64,000 nucleotides of DNA from Pseudomonas baetica (GCF_019733355.1 NZ_JAIHLQ010000030.1:32563-96562), one strand, 5' to 3'. Counted from the first letter of the stretch, positions 17,595 to 27,412 are shown. Numbers and translations are program-made. Notes: generated from the letters alone by a model not told the origin.

Positions 17595-18053
17595 TCAGTC
17601 AGCCCCCCGAACACTACTGCGATACATAAACACCAAAGCCAACCCCAAACAGACCATCGCCAAAATCCGGTTAGCAGACAAATCGATAGCCGGGTTGCCA
17701 AGCCAGCCAAAGTTATCAATCAACATCCCCATCCCCAACTGCCCGACAATCACCGCTACCGTCGCCACCGCCGTCCCCACCCGTGGCACCGCACCAACCA
17801 TCACGATCATGTACACCACGCCAAACAAAGCACCGCTGAGCTGCCATTTCGGCACGTCGAGCAAATTCACCGCGTGGGCCGGTTCAAAGAACAGAATCAG
17901 CAACCCGGTAACCAGCGCACCCACGGCAAACGTCAGCAAACTACTGCGCAAAACCCCAACGGTTTCACCCAAACGCCCATTGATCGCAGCCTGAACACTC
18001 AACACCGCGCCTGCCGCAACCACCACGGCCAACAAAATAATCAGATTCATCAT
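17595..18053 (-). CDS. Small DMT-superfamily membrane protein (DUF606/YdcZ type), second of a pair
   Basis: This roughly 152-residue protein has five predicted hydrophobic segments and belongs to the YdcZ (DUF606) branch of the drug/metabolite transporter superfamily. Characteristic motifs are AAINGRLGE, WQLSGALFGVVYM and IVGQLGMGMLIDNFGW. The start overlaps the stop of the upstream homologue, so the pair is probably co-translated and may form a heterodimer. The ATG at 18053 or the next codon at 18050 are both possible. Substrate unknown. Confidence 0.75.
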   Translation of the reverse strand: MMNLIILLAVVVAAGAVLSVQAAINGRLGETVGVLRSSLLTFAVGALVTGLLILFFEPAHAVNLLDVPKWQLSGALFGVVYMIVMVGAVPRVGTAVATVAVIVGQLGMGMLIDNFGWLGNPAIDLSANRILAMVCLGLALVFMYRSSVRGAD

Positions 18054-18547
18054 CAACCCCGAGCAATCAAGACAAGTGCGGCGACAATCAGCAGCAGCGC
18101 CAGCCAACGTTCACCGTTGACCTTTTTACGAACCGCGCCGAACCAACCAAAGTGGTCGATCAACACACTCTTGCCAACCTGCCCGGAGAGAATCGCGATC
18201 ATGGTCATGGCGATGCCAATGTGCGGGGTCGCCAGCGTCAGCACCACCACGTAGATCGGCCCGAGAACACCACCGATCAACTGCCAGCGCGGCAATGTGT
18301 TCAGTGCCGGCCCTTGTTGCGGGCCGCTGAACAACAGGAGCAAAAACAGAATCGCCGAGCCCACGCCGAAAATGCTCAACGTCGCCCACAAATGCCCGAC
18401 CTGCACACCCAACGGCCCGAGCAAACCGGCCTCTACCGACAAACCCATCCCCGCCAAAATCACCAGCGGCAGCAACAACAAGCGCAACCCCGGTTTAACC
18501 GCCGGCGGCGCAACACTCACTTCATCCAACGTCTGCATCACAAACAT
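18053..18547 (-). CDS. Small DMT-superfamily membrane protein (DUF606/YdcZ type), first of a pair
   Basis: This protein of about 164 residues is a paralogue of the downstream gene. Shared motifs are RWQLIGGVLGPIYV and ILSGQVGKSVLIDHFGWFG. It has about five hydrophobic helices and no soluble domain. The start at 18547 (MFVMQTLDEV) is a judgement; MQTLDEV at 18538 is as likely. It is transcribed divergently from the LysR gene with about 100 bp between, the usual arrangement of a LysR regulator and its target. Confidence 0.72.
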   Translation of the reverse strand: MFVMQTLDEVSVAPPAVKPGLRLLLLPLVILAGMGLSVEAGLLGPLGVQVGHLWATLSIFGVGSAILFLLLLFSGPQQGPALNTLPRWQLIGGVLGPIYVVVLTLATPHIGIAMTMIAILSGQVGKSVLIDHFGWFGAVRKKVNGERWLALLLIVAALVLIARG

Positions 18548-18623
18548 CCAGGCCAATAAACGATGGCGCGGATTATCGGCTGGCGCCGCTGTGCGATAAA
18601 TGGGAGCATCCTGACAACACTTT

Positions 18624-18636
18624 TGCGCAATACGCA
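18624..18636. promoter_or_regulatory. Possible LysR-type T-N11-A operator
   Basis: TGCGCAATACGCA is a 13-bp dyad of the T-N11-A form recognised by LysR regulators. It sits between the divergent LysR gene and the DUF606 pair, 15 bp from the LysR start. The assignment is by motif and position only. Confidence 0.45.
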
Positions 18637-18650
18637 CAGCAGGACATCGC

Positions 18651-19586
18651 ATGCACGGGCTTAACGAACTGGGATTCAAAGCGCTAAGGCTGTTTGTGGC
18701 CGTACTCGACCACGGCAGTTTTTCCGAAGTCGCCCGCCGCGAAGGCGTGGCGCCCTCTTCGATCTCAAGGCAGATCCAGTTGATGGAGCAGGCGCTCAAC
18801 CAGCAATTGCTCTACCGCCACACCCGGGCGGTCACGCCAACCGAGGCCGGACGCATGCTCGGCCATCATGCGCGGCTGGTGCTGGTGCAACTGGAAGAAG
18901 CCGAGCAGGCGTTGCAGGAACAGCAAAGCGAACCCACGGGCCTGGTGCGAATCAACGCCCCCGTGGTGTTCGGCCAACGCCATCTGACGCCGTGGCTCGG
19001 TCAGTTATGCGCGCGCTATCCGAAGCTGCAACTGGATATTCAACAGACTGACCATTACGTCGATCCGCTGCAGGAAGGCGCCGATTTGCTGTTTCGCATC
19101 GGCCCGCTGCACGACTCCAGCATGCAAGCGCGGACTCTGGCGCCACATCGATTCCACGTCGCCGCCAGCCCCGCTTACCTCAAACGCCACGGCACCCCGC
19201 AACATCCGGATGATCTGGCGCAGCATCAGTGCCTGGCCTACAAAGGCGCGACCGGCCAACAGCGCTGGTTTTTTCGCCGTGACGGGCAAGACTGGACGCC
19301 GTATTCGGTCAAAGGCCCGATCACCGGCAACCACGCCGACACCCTCACGCAAGCCGCCGAGCAGGGATTGGGGCTGGTGATGTTTCCGTCTTGGCTGATT
19401 GGTGAGGCGGTGCGCGAAGGCAGGCTGGTACCGGTACTGAGGGAATATCAGGTCTCCAACAGCCTGGAGCCGCAGCAGATTGCAGTGCTGTGGCCGGGGA
19501 GCCGTCGGCTGTCGGTGAAGGTGCGGACAGTCATCGACTTCTTCATCGAATGCTTCGGCGAAATCCCCTATTGGGACAGACCTTAA
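18651..19586 (+). CDS. LysR-family transcriptional regulator (CrgA-like)
   Basis: This 311-residue regulator has an N-terminal winged helix-turn-helix (FSEVARREGVAPSSISRQI, residues about 23-41) and a C-terminal periplasmic-binding-like effector domain from about 95. The IQLMEQAL and HTRAVTPTEAGR motifs are typical of the CrgA/DsdC branch. It is divergent from the two DUF606 membrane proteins and probably controls them. Effector unknown. It is followed by a REP pair that separates it from the convergent chemoreceptor gene. Confidence 0.85.
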   Translation: MHGLNELGFKALRLFVAVLDHGSFSEVARREGVAPSSISRQIQLMEQALNQQLLYRHTRAVTPTEAGRMLGHHARLVLVQLEEAEQALQEQQSEPTGLVRINAPVVFGQRHLTPWLGQLCARYPKLQLDIQQTDHYVDPLQEGADLLFRIGPLHDSSMQARTLAPHRFHVAASPAYLKRHGTPQHPDDLAQHQCLAYKGATGQQRWFFRRDGQDWTPYSVKGPITGNHADTLTQAAEQGLGLVMFPSWLIGEAVREGRLVPVLREYQVSNSLEPQQIAVLWPGSRRLSVKVRTVIDFFIECFGEIPYWDRP

Positions 19587-19603
19587 GCCACACACAAAAC
19601 CCA

Positions 19604-19693
19604 ATGTGGGAGCGGGCTTGCTCGCGAAGACGGTGTGTCAGAGACAGAAATACTGACTGTCACAACGCCTTCGCGAGCAAACCCGCTCCCACA
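19604..19693. repeat. Paired inverted REP elements
   Basis: TGTGGGAGCGGGCTTGCTCG and its inverted partner CGCGAGCAAACCCGCTCCCA flank about 40 bp, between the convergent LysR and chemoreceptor genes. They probably act as a shared transcript end. Confidence 0.85.
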
Positions 19694-19709
19694 GGTTATG
19701 CGTAGCGTT

Positions 19710-21392
19710 CTAGATACGGAACTGGCCTACGAGCTTGCCCAACCGCTGGCCCAAATCCGCCAGGCTGCGTGAAGTCTGCGCCCCCAACTGCGTTTCATCC
19801 GCCACGTTATCCACCGCCACCGCAATCTGATGCACGCTGCGGTTGATCTCTTCGGCCACCGCCGTTTGCTCTTCGGCAGCGCTGGCAATCTGCGCGTTCA
19901 TCGAGTTGATTGTCGCAATCAACTCAGCCATCGCATCCAGCGAAGCCCCGGCCTGATTAGCCTGCACCGAGGTGCCATCACCTGCCTCACTGGAACGGCG
20001 CATGGCCTCGACCGCCGACTGCGTCCCGGCCTGCAAGCGATCAATCATCCCCTGGATTTCCTGCGTGCTGATCTGCGTACGACTGGCCAGCGCCCGCACC
20101 TCATCGGCCACCACCGCAAAGCCGCGCCCGGCCTCACCGGCCCGCGCCGCTTCAATCGCCGCGTTCAGTGCCAGCAGGTTGGTTTGTTCGGCAATCGAGC
20201 GGATCACCCCCAGCACGCCGACAATCGACGACACATCCTGTTGCAGACTGTCCAACGACACGCCACTGCTGCGAATGTCGTCCACCAGCGCATGAATCTG
20301 TTTGATGCTGCCGGCCACCACGCGTTTGGCGCTCTGGCCTTCTTCGTCGGTCTGCTGGGCAGCGACGGCAGCGTTCTGCGCGCTCTTGGCGACTTCCTGC
20401 GCGGCAGCGGACATTTCGTTGATCGCCGTGGCGACCTGATCGGTCTCGTGGCGCTGACGCTCCATCGCTTGATCCGAGCGCTGTGCCTGATCGGACACCT
20501 GTGTCACCAACCCGGTCAGTTGCGTAGTCATCTCGGTGATCTGGCGCACCAGACCATGAATCTTGTCGACGAAACGGTTGAACGAGCCGGCCAGTTCGCC
20601 GAGTTCATCCTGGCTGGTGATGTTCAGTCGGCGAGTCAGGTCACCCTCGCCCGCCGCAATGTCATCGAGATTGGCTTTCATCAGGTTCAGCGGGCGCAGA
20701 ATGGCGTTGGCCAGCAACATCCCCGCCACGGCGATGAGCAGCAGCATCACCACGGCTACGCCAACGATGCTCAGCACCACGCCTTGCATACGCTCCTGCA
20801 CCTTGGCTTCGACCACCGCCACCTGCGCCTCGATGCCGTCAAGGTTGACCGAAGAACCGACGGCCATGTCCCACTTCGCCAGGTATTCGGTGTAGCCGAG
20901 TTTCGGCACCAGTACCTTGGCATTGCCTGGCAGCGGTGAGCTGTATTGCAGATAGTGAGTACCGTCCTTCGCCACACTCACCAGACCGCGGTTGACGTAG
21001 ACGCCATTTGGATCGCGTTTGTCCTTGAAGCTTTTGCCCACGCCTTCGGGATCATTGGCCTTGAACAGGCGCACGGTCTCGGAGTCGTAACCGAAGAAGT
21101 AGCCATCCTTGCCGTAGCGAATACCCGACAGCAGTTTGATCGCTTGCGCCCGCGCCGCTTCATCGCCGGGAGCGGCGGCGTCATACAACGGCTTGATCGC
21201 GGTCATGGCCACGGCGACGTAACTTTGCAGTGTGGCTTTGGCATCGCTGAGCAGACGCTGGCGGGTTTCTTCGACTTCCTTGCTGGCCTGGTCCTGAAGG
21301 ATGAACAGCGTGGTCAGGCTGATCACCAGCGCAAATAGCAACACCGGAAGAACGGCAAGGGAAAGGACTTTAGCCTTGAGACTCAGGCGCAT
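19710..21392 (-). CDS. Methyl-accepting chemotaxis protein with Cache sensor domain
   Basis: This 560-residue chemoreceptor has a membrane segment at about 9-31, then a periplasmic single-Cache (sCache_2-like) domain to about 195. Its sensor motif is YGKDGYFFGYDSETV. A second membrane segment lies at about 205-230, then HAMP and the signalling domain. The highly conserved hairpin tip EQTNLLALNAAIEAARAGE is intact. No C-terminal CheR-tethering pentapeptide is visible. Cache domains of this type often bind short organic acids; the ligand cannot be read from sequence. Confidence 0.9.
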   Translation of the reverse strand: MRLSLKAKVLSLAVLPVLLFALVISLTTLFILQDQASKEVEETRQRLLSDAKATLQSYVAVAMTAIKPLYDAAAPGDEAARAQAIKLLSGIRYGKDGYFFGYDSETVRLFKANDPEGVGKSFKDKRDPNGVYVNRGLVSVAKDGTHYLQYSSPLPGNAKVLVPKLGYTEYLAKWDMAVGSSVNLDGIEAQVAVVEAKVQERMQGVVLSIVGVAVVMLLLIAVAGMLLANAILRPLNLMKANLDDIAAGEGDLTRRLNITSQDELGELAGSFNRFVDKIHGLVRQITEMTTQLTGLVTQVSDQAQRSDQAMERQRHETDQVATAINEMSAAAQEVAKSAQNAAVAAQQTDEEGQSAKRVVAGSIKQIHALVDDIRSSGVSLDSLQQDVSSIVGVLGVIRSIAEQTNLLALNAAIEAARAGEAGRGFAVVADEVRALASRTQISTQEIQGMIDRLQAGTQSAVEAMRRSSEAGDGTSVQANQAGASLDAMAELIATINSMNAQIASAAEEQTAVAEEINRSVHQIAVAVDNVADETQLGAQTSRSLADLGQRLGKLVGQFRI

Positions 21393-21482
21393 GGGGGGCT
21401 CACTCTCTTGGTTTTATTGGCGTGGTTAAAGGCTTTAACGGCACGCCAGATCAAAAGTTGAGCAAACGATTCAATCCACCCC

Positions 21483-21573
21483 CTGTGGGAGCGAGCTTGC
21501 TCGCGAAGGCGTCGTGTCAGTCAGCAATTCTGTGTCTGATACACCGCTTTCGCGAGCAGGCTCGCGCCTACAT
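21483..21573. repeat. Paired inverted REP elements
   Basis: CTGTGGGAGCGAGCTTGCTC and the inverted CGCGAGCAGGCTCGCGCCTA lie between two co-oriented minus-strand genes. The second copy has diverged slightly (GCGCCTACA for GCTCCCACA). Confidence 0.8.
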
Positions 21574-21587
21574 GGGGATTTGTGGTG

Positions 21588-22904
21588 TTACAGCACCATC
21601 GCCCCGACCCAACCGAACGCCAGCAGTGGCAGGTTGTAGTGCAGGAACGTTGGCACCACGGTGTCCCAGATATGGTGATGCTGGCCGTCGATGTTCAAGC
21701 CGGAGGTCGGGCCCAGCGTCGAGTCCGAGGCCGGTGAACCGGCGTCGCCCAGCGCACCGGCGGTACCGACAATGCACACGGTCGCCAGAGGGCTGAAACC
21801 CAATTGCACACACAACGGCACGAAAATCGCCGCCAGAATCGGCACGGTGGAGAACGACGAGCCGATACCCATGGTCACCAACAAACCCACCAACAGCATC
21901 AGCAACACACCCACGCCCTTGCTGTGGTTGATCCACGTCGCCGACGACTCGACCAGGGTCTGCACCTGCCCGGTGGCCTTCATCACTTCGGCAAACCCGG
22001 AGGCGGCGATCATGATGAAACCGATCATCGCCATCATCTTCATGCCTTGAGTGAACAGGTCATCGGTCTCGCGCCACTTGACGATACCGGAGGCCGAGAA
22101 AATCAGAAAACCGGCCAGCGCCCCGATAATCATCGAGTCGAGCAACAACTGAACGACGAATGCCGCCGCAATCGCCACACCGGCAATCATCAGACTCAGC
22201 GGGTTGTACTGCACCGCCACCTGCTCGACCTGCTCGATTTTCGCCAGGTCGTAAACGCGCTTCTTGCGGTAGCTGATGAAAGCCATCGCCAGGCCGAACA
22301 CCATGCCCAATGCCGGAATGCCCATGGCGTGGGTGACATTGATGCCGCTGATGTCGACACCGCTGCGGGCAACGTTAGCCAGCAGGATTTCATTGAGGAA
22401 GATGTTGCCGAAGCCCACCGGCAGAAACATGTACGGGGTGATCAGACCGAACGTCATCACGCAGGCAATCAATCGGCGATCCAGTTGCAACTTGCTCAGT
22501 ACATAGAGAAGTGGCGGCACCAGCAGCGGAATAAACGCAATGTGGATTGGCAGGATGTTCTGCGAGGCTATCGCGACCACCCACAGCATGCCGATCAGCA
22601 CCCATTTGACGTTACCGCCGCCGGTCGAATGCTGGCGATCAACCATTACCAGAACCTTGTCGGCCAGCGCGTGGGCCAAGCCAGACTTGGCAATCGCCAC
22701 CGCGAAAGCGCCGAGCAACGCGTAGGACAACGCCACCGTCGCCCCGCCGCCCAGACCGCTATTGAACGCCTTGAGCGTGGCATCAATGCCCAGACCACCG
22801 GACAGACCGCCGACCAGCGCACCGACGATCAGAGCGATCACTACGTGCACGCGGGACAGACTCAGGATCAGCATCACGCCGACGGCTGCAATCACTGCAT
22901 TCAT
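21588..22904 (-). CDS. Na+/H+ antiporter-family membrane transporter (NhaC/YuiF-like)
   Basis: This 438-residue polytopic protein has about 11 hydrophobic helices. The repeated motifs IASQNILPIHIAFIPLLVPPL and GIGSSFSTVPILAAIFVPLC, and the C-terminal GDAGSPASDSTLGPTSGLN, are typical of the Na_H_antiporter/YuiF-type group. Members have been proposed to exchange cations or to carry histidine or other amino acids. Substrate cannot be fixed from sequence. It stands alone between two chemoreceptor genes and has no clear operon partner. Confidence 0.75.
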   Translation of the reverse strand: MNAVIAAVGVMLILSLSRVHVVIALIVGALVGGLSGGLGIDATLKAFNSGLGGGATVALSYALLGAFAVAIAKSGLAHALADKVLVMVDRQHSTGGGNVKWVLIGMLWVVAIASQNILPIHIAFIPLLVPPLLYVLSKLQLDRRLIACVMTFGLITPYMFLPVGFGNIFLNEILLANVARSGVDISGINVTHAMGIPALGMVFGLAMAFISYRKKRVYDLAKIEQVEQVAVQYNPLSLMIAGVAIAAAFVVQLLLDSMIIGALAGFLIFSASGIVKWRETDDLFTQGMKMMAMIGFIMIAASGFAEVMKATGQVQTLVESSATWINHSKGVGVLLMLLVGLLVTMGIGSSFSTVPILAAIFVPLCVQLGFSPLATVCIVGTAGALGDAGSPASDSTLGPTSGLNIDGQHHHIWDTVVPTFLHYNLPLLAFGWVGAMVL

Positions 22905-23022
22905 TTCACTACCTCAAAATCACTGCGGTGCAATAGTCACCGCCAGACAGGTTGAGTCCGCCCACGGAGCACCGGCGGATTTGCAAAGAGGGTCTTATTA
23001 GAAGGGCGCGCACTTTGAAGGA

Positions 23023-23106
23023 AGCAGCGGCAAGCTGCAAGTCACTAGCGGCAAGCTTTTGTGTTTTCCGCTTGCAGCTTGTTGCTTGCAGCTCAAGAAA
23101 GCTGCT
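23023..23106. repeat. CTTGCAGCTTG-type palindromic repeat
   Basis: The alternating forms GCGGCAAGCTGCAAG and CTTGCAGCTTGTTGCTTGCAGC form a complex inverted repeat in the divergent promoter region between the antiporter and the next chemoreceptor. A related copy lies at 41822-41895. Confidence 0.6.
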
Positions 23107-23159
23107 GTCAGGCCGCTACAGTGCAAAGTCTCAGATATTTATCGAATAAGGACGTCTCC

Positions 23160-25307
23160 ATGTGGCTAAGACAACTTTCCATCCAATGGAAAATCACCCT
23201 GCTCGCCGGGCTTTGCCTGGCCGGTATCGTGACCCTGTTGGTCGGTCTTTCGCTGTATCGCATGGAGCACAGTTCCGAGCTGGTGAAGGCTTCAAGCATG
23301 GAGATGCTCACCGAGTCGGCTCAGGCGCGCATCGAATCCCAGGGAGAAGTGCAGGCGGCGGGCATTCGCCAGCAGTTCATGGACGCCTATCAATACGGCC
23401 ACGGTTTCTCGCGACAGGTGTTGTTCCTGCGTGAACAGGCAGAAAAGCGCTTTCTCGATGCCTTCGATCTGCGCGAAGACATGACCCGTCAGGTCAAGTC
23501 CGCGCTGCAAGCCAACCCGGATTTGCTTGGCCTGTCGCTGGTGTTCGAAGCCAATGGGCTGGACGGCAAGGACGAACTGTTCGCCGGGCAAGCGGAACTG
23601 GGCAGCAACGAGAAGGGCCGCTTCGCCCTGTACTGGTCGCAGCCTGTGCCAGGCAAAGTCACGTCGATGGCGTTGCCGGAAAGCGACATGGCCGACACCA
23701 GCACCGGCCCCAGTGGCCAAGCGGCCAACGCTTGGTTCACCTGCCCGCGCACGACCCTCAAGCCGTGCGTGATCGAACCGTACTTCTACGTGATCGACGG
23801 CCAGAAGGTGCTGATGACCAGCATCGTCTTCCCACTGATGGTCAACGGCAAGGTCATCGCCTCGCTGTCGGTGGACATCAACCTCAACAGCCTGCAAGCG
23901 ATCAGCCAGGGCGCGAGCAAAAAGCTCTATGACGGCCAGACCGCCGTGAGCATCATCAGCCCCGCCGGCCTGCTCGCCGGTTACAGTCCGGATGCCGGCA
24001 AACTCAGCCAGCGCCTGGACGCCGTCGACACCACCAGCGGCGCCGAACTGCTGCGCCTGCTCGCCTCCAGCAGCAGCGTCAGCAGCCTGCACAGCAAAGG
24101 CCAGTTGAAAGTGCTGTCGCCGTTCCAGCCGATTCCAGGTGGGCCGTCGTGGGGTGTATTGCTCGATGTGCCGGAGAAAGTCCTGGTCAGCCGCGCCGAA
24201 GCGCTCAAACAACAACTGGATGCGAGCAACACCTCGGGCACGCTGATCGAACTGAGCCTCGGCGTGCTGGCCGCGCTGGTCGGCCTGTTGTTGGTGTGGC
24301 TGATGGCGCGCAGTGTGACCAAACCGATCCTCGGCGTGGCGCACATGCTGGAAGACATCGCCAGCGGCGAAGGTGATCTGACCCGTCGCCTGGCGTACGA
24401 CAAGAAGGACGAACTCGGTCAACTGGCCGGTTGGTTCAACCGCTTCCTCGACAAGTTGCAGCCGATCATTGCCGAAGTGAAACGCTCGGTACAGGACGCG
24501 CGCAACACCGCCGACCAGTCCTCGGCCATCGCCACCCAGACCAGCGCCGGCATGGAGCAGCAATACCGTCAGGTCGATCAGGTCGCCACCGCCTCCCATG
24601 AAATGAGCGCCACCGCCCAGGACGTCGCCCGCAGCGCCGCCCAGGCCGCTGAAGCCGCCAAGGATGCCGATCGCGCAACCCGTGAGGGCCTGACGGTGAT
24701 CGACCGCACCACGGCGAGCATCGACACACTCGCCAGTGACATGAGCGCTGCGATGGTCCAGGTCGAAGGCCTGGCCGCCAACAGCGAGAAAATCGGCACG
24801 GTACTGGAAACCATCCGCGCCATCGCCGAACAGACCAACTTGCTGGCACTCAACGCGGCCATCGAAGCCGCCCGCGCCGGTGAAGCCGGACGCGGTTTCG
24901 CCGTGGTCGCTGACGAAGTACGCAACCTCGCCCGCCGCACGCAAGAGTCGGTCGAGGAAACCCGTCAAGTCATCGAGCAGTTGCAGAACGGCACACAGGA
25001 TGTGGTGGGTTCGATGGGCAACAGCCATCGTCAGGCGCAGGGCAGTGTCGAGCAGGTGGGACAAGCGGTGACCGCGTTGCGCCAGATTGGCGATGCGGTG
25101 ACGGTGATCAGCGACATGAACCTGCAAATCGCCAGTGCGGCGGAAGAACAGAGCGCCGTGGCTGAGGAGATCAACAACAACGTGGCGACGATTCGTGATG
25201 TGACCGAGTCGCTGTCCGGGCAGGCGAATGAATCGGCGCGGGTGAGCCAGTCACTCAATAGCCTGGCCAATCAGCAGCAGAGTTTGATGGATCAGTTCCG
25301 GGTCTAA
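23160..25307 (+). CDS. Methyl-accepting chemotaxis protein with large periplasmic Cache domain
   Basis: This 715-residue chemoreceptor has a membrane segment at about 11-31, a long periplasmic double-Cache-like region to about 375, and a second membrane segment at about 380-405. HAMP follows, then a complete signalling domain with EQTNLLALNAAIEAARAGE. A lysine-rich basic start and AAGGA about 9 bases upstream support the ATG at 23160 over an upstream in-frame ATG. The periplasmic part contains two CPRTTLKPCVIEPY cysteines that could pair. Ligand unknown. Confidence 0.9.
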   Translation: MWLRQLSIQWKITLLAGLCLAGIVTLLVGLSLYRMEHSSELVKASSMEMLTESAQARIESQGEVQAAGIRQQFMDAYQYGHGFSRQVLFLREQAEKRFLDAFDLREDMTRQVKSALQANPDLLGLSLVFEANGLDGKDELFAGQAELGSNEKGRFALYWSQPVPGKVTSMALPESDMADTSTGPSGQAANAWFTCPRTTLKPCVIEPYFYVIDGQKVLMTSIVFPLMVNGKVIASLSVDINLNSLQAISQGASKKLYDGQTAVSIISPAGLLAGYSPDAGKLSQRLDAVDTTSGAELLRLLASSSSVSSLHSKGQLKVLSPFQPIPGGPSWGVLLDVPEKVLVSRAEALKQQLDASNTSGTLIELSLGVLAALVGLLLVWLMARSVTKPILGVAHMLEDIASGEGDLTRRLAYDKKDELGQLAGWFNRFLDKLQPIIAEVKRSVQDARNTADQSSAIATQTSAGMEQQYRQVDQVATASHEMSATAQDVARSAAQAAEAAKDADRATREGLTVIDRTTASIDTLASDMSAAMVQVEGLAANSEKIGTVLETIRAIAEQTNLLALNAAIEAARAGEAGRGFAVVADEVRNLARRTQESVEETRQVIEQLQNGTQDVVGSMGNSHRQAQGSVEQVGQAVTALRQIGDAVTVISDMNLQIASAAEEQSAVAEEINNNVATIRDVTESLSGQANESARVSQSLNSLANQQQSLMDQFRV

Positions 25308-25325
25308 GGCCCACTGCACAACACA

Positions 25326-25408
25326 ATGTGGGGCTTGCTCGCGAAGGCGACGGTTCAGTCGACATCTTGATTGACTGACCCGCCGCCTTCGCGAGCAAGC
25401 CCGCACAG
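25326..25408. repeat. Paired inverted REP elements
   Basis: GTGGGGCTTGCTCGCGAAGG and the inverted CCTTCGCGAGCAAGCCCGCA lie between the convergent chemoreceptor and sensor-kinase genes. Both copies have lost part of the GGAGCG block. Confidence 0.75.
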
Positions 25409-25430
25409 TGGTTTTATAGCGACCGGCGGT

Positions 25431-26744
25431 TCAGCGCCGGGGCAACTCGACCACCACCTTCAACCCGCCCCACTCGCTTTCGCCCAGCACCAACAACCCG
25501 CCCCACGTATCGACGATATCCCGCACGATGCCCAGCCCCAGACCATGACCTTCAGTCTGCTCATCAAGCCGCGTCCCACGACTGAACACCTGGCCCCGTT
25601 GCGCTTCGGGTATCCCCGGCCCGTCATCCTCCACGCTCAGGGCAAAGCCATCAGTACGCTTGATCACACTGAGACGAACCTCGGCATCCGCCCATTTACA
25701 AGCGTTGTCCAGCAGGTTGCCAAGCAGCTCCAGCAGGTCTTCCCGATCCCATGGCAATTGCAATTGCGCCGGTGCCACGTAGCTCAGCGCCAGATGCTCG
25801 CCGTGGATCATGTTCAGCGTCGCCAACAGTCCTGGCAGTTCTGCGTCGCAATCGAACAACGCACCCGGCAGCGCATCACCGGACAATCGCGCACGATTGA
25901 GCTCGCGATTGAGCCGCTGCTGCACTTGCTCCAGTTGTTCCTTGAGGATCTTGCGCAACGCGGGATGGCCATCGAATTTTTCGCTCGACGCCAGACTCAA
26001 CAGCACCGCCAATGGCGTCTTCAGGGCATGCCCCAAGTTGCCCAGCGCATTGCGCGAGCGTTTGAGGCTGTCTTCGGTATGGGCGAGCAAATGGTTGATC
26101 TGCGCCACCAACGGCTCCAGTTCCACGGGTACCTGATCGTCCAGTTGTGAACGCTGGCCTTGCTGCAATTGGGCGATCTGTTCGCGAGCCTTTTCCAGGG
26201 GGCGCAAGGCGCGACGCACGGTCAGACGTTGCAAAAACAGAATCAACAGCAACCCGGCCAGGCCCAGCCCCAGCCCGATCTGGCGCATGCGCTGAAAACT
26301 CTCGCGTACCGGGGTGTAATCCTGCGCGACGCTGATCGAGATCGACTGGCCCAGCCGTCGATAGTCCGAACGCAACACCAGCAACTGCTGCCCGTCCGGG
26401 CCCAATTGCAGATTGCTGTGCAGGCCTTGGTGTTCGAGCTGCGGCAGGTCCTGATCCCACAACGAGCGGGAACGCCAGTGGCTGTCGGCAAAATCAATGC
26501 GGAAATAGTGCCCGGAAAACGGTCGCTGATAGGCCGGCGACAGGTGCCGCTCATCCAGCTGCAAGCCTTGCGGGCCACGCACCAGCGCCACCAGCAGGCT
26601 TTCGCTGTCGTTGCGCAAACCGGCCTCGAGATAGCGCTGCAATCCCACCTCAAACAGCCACAGGCTGGTTTGCGCCAGCACCAGGCCCACGACCACCATC
26701 ACGCTGATCAACCCCAGGCTCAAGCGGCGCTGGATTGACCTCAC
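25431..26744 (-). CDS. Two-component sensor histidine kinase (PhoQ/BqsS-like)
   Basis: This 437-residue sensor has membrane segments near 12-32 and 155-175 around a periplasmic domain of about 125 residues, then a HAMP region and a HisKA/HATPase core. The phosphorylated histidine is in GNLGHALKTPLAVL. The N box is GNLLDNACKWA and the G boxes are DDGPGIP and GHGLGLGIV. The RExxE iron motif of BqsS is not seen in the periplasmic part. The start overlaps the stop of the response regulator gene (ATGA), and two PepSY genes are in the same operon. Confidence 0.9.
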   Translation of the reverse strand: MRSIQRRLSLGLISVMVVVGLVLAQTSLWLFEVGLQRYLEAGLRNDSESLLVALVRGPQGLQLDERHLSPAYQRPFSGHYFRIDFADSHWRSRSLWDQDLPQLEHQGLHSNLQLGPDGQQLLVLRSDYRRLGQSISISVAQDYTPVRESFQRMRQIGLGLGLAGLLLILFLQRLTVRRALRPLEKAREQIAQLQQGQRSQLDDQVPVELEPLVAQINHLLAHTEDSLKRSRNALGNLGHALKTPLAVLLSLASSEKFDGHPALRKILKEQLEQVQQRLNRELNRARLSGDALPGALFDCDAELPGLLATLNMIHGEHLALSYVAPAQLQLPWDREDLLELLGNLLDNACKWADAEVRLSVIKRTDGFALSVEDDGPGIPEAQRGQVFSRGTRLDEQTEGHGLGLGIVRDIVDTWGGLLVLGESEWGGLKVVVELPRR

Positions 26745-27409
26745 GAAGCTTGCCCGCCGAACAGGTAACCCTGGCCGCGACGGGTTTCGATCACGCTTTT
26801 GCCGAGCTTGCGGCGCAGGTGATTGACGTGGACTTCAAGGACGTTGGAATCACGCTCGGTCTCACCGTCATAGAGGTGTTCGGCGAGGTGGCTTTTGGAG
26901 AGGATTTGCTCGGGGTGCAGCATGAAATAGCGCAGCAAGCGAAATTCGGCGGCGGTCAGTTGAATGTCGGCGCCATCGCGAACGACACACTGGCGGCCCT
27001 CATCCAGATGCAGCCCGGCCGCCTTTAGCGTCGGCTGGTTGGCCTGGCCTTTGGAGCGGCGCAATAACGACTGAATGCGCAAATAGAGCTCTTCGGGATG
27101 AAACGGTTTGGTCAGGTAATCGTCGGCACCGGCCTTCAGGCCTTCGATGCGCTCGGCCCAGGAATCGCGCGCCGTGAGAATCAGTACCGGCACCGCCAGG
27201 CCACCGGCACGCCATTGCGCCAGCACCTCTAGTCCCGGCACGCCAGGCAAGCCGAGGTCAAGGATGATCAGGTCATAGGGCTCGCTGCGGCCCTGATACA
27301 CCGCATCCCGACCGTCCGCCAGCCAATCCACTGCGTAACCTTGGCGTTGCAGGCCGGCGAGCAACTCGTCGGCCAGCGGTACGTGGTCTTCCACCAAAAG
27401 CAAACGCAT
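26741..27409 (-). CDS. OmpR/PhoP-family response regulator
   Basis: This 222-residue response regulator has a receiver domain with the acceptor D51 in LIILDLGLPG and the switch lysine in YLTKPFHPEE. The C-terminal winged-helix DNA-binding domain contains LTAAEFRLLRYFMLHP and VHVNHLRRKLG. It partners the overlapping downstream sensor kinase. It begins 4 bp after the PepSY gene stop, so the whole set of four genes is likely one transcript. Confidence 0.93.
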   Translation of the reverse strand: MRLLLVEDHVPLADELLAGLQRQGYAVDWLADGRDAVYQGRSEPYDLIILDLGLPGVPGLEVLAQWRAGGLAVPVLILTARDSWAERIEGLKAGADDYLTKPFHPEELYLRIQSLLRRSKGQANQPTLKAAGLHLDEGRQCVVRDGADIQLTAAEFRLLRYFMLHPEQILSKSHLAEHLYDGETERDSNVLEVHVNHLRRKLGKSVIETRRGQGYLFGGQAS

Positions 27410-27412
27410 CGA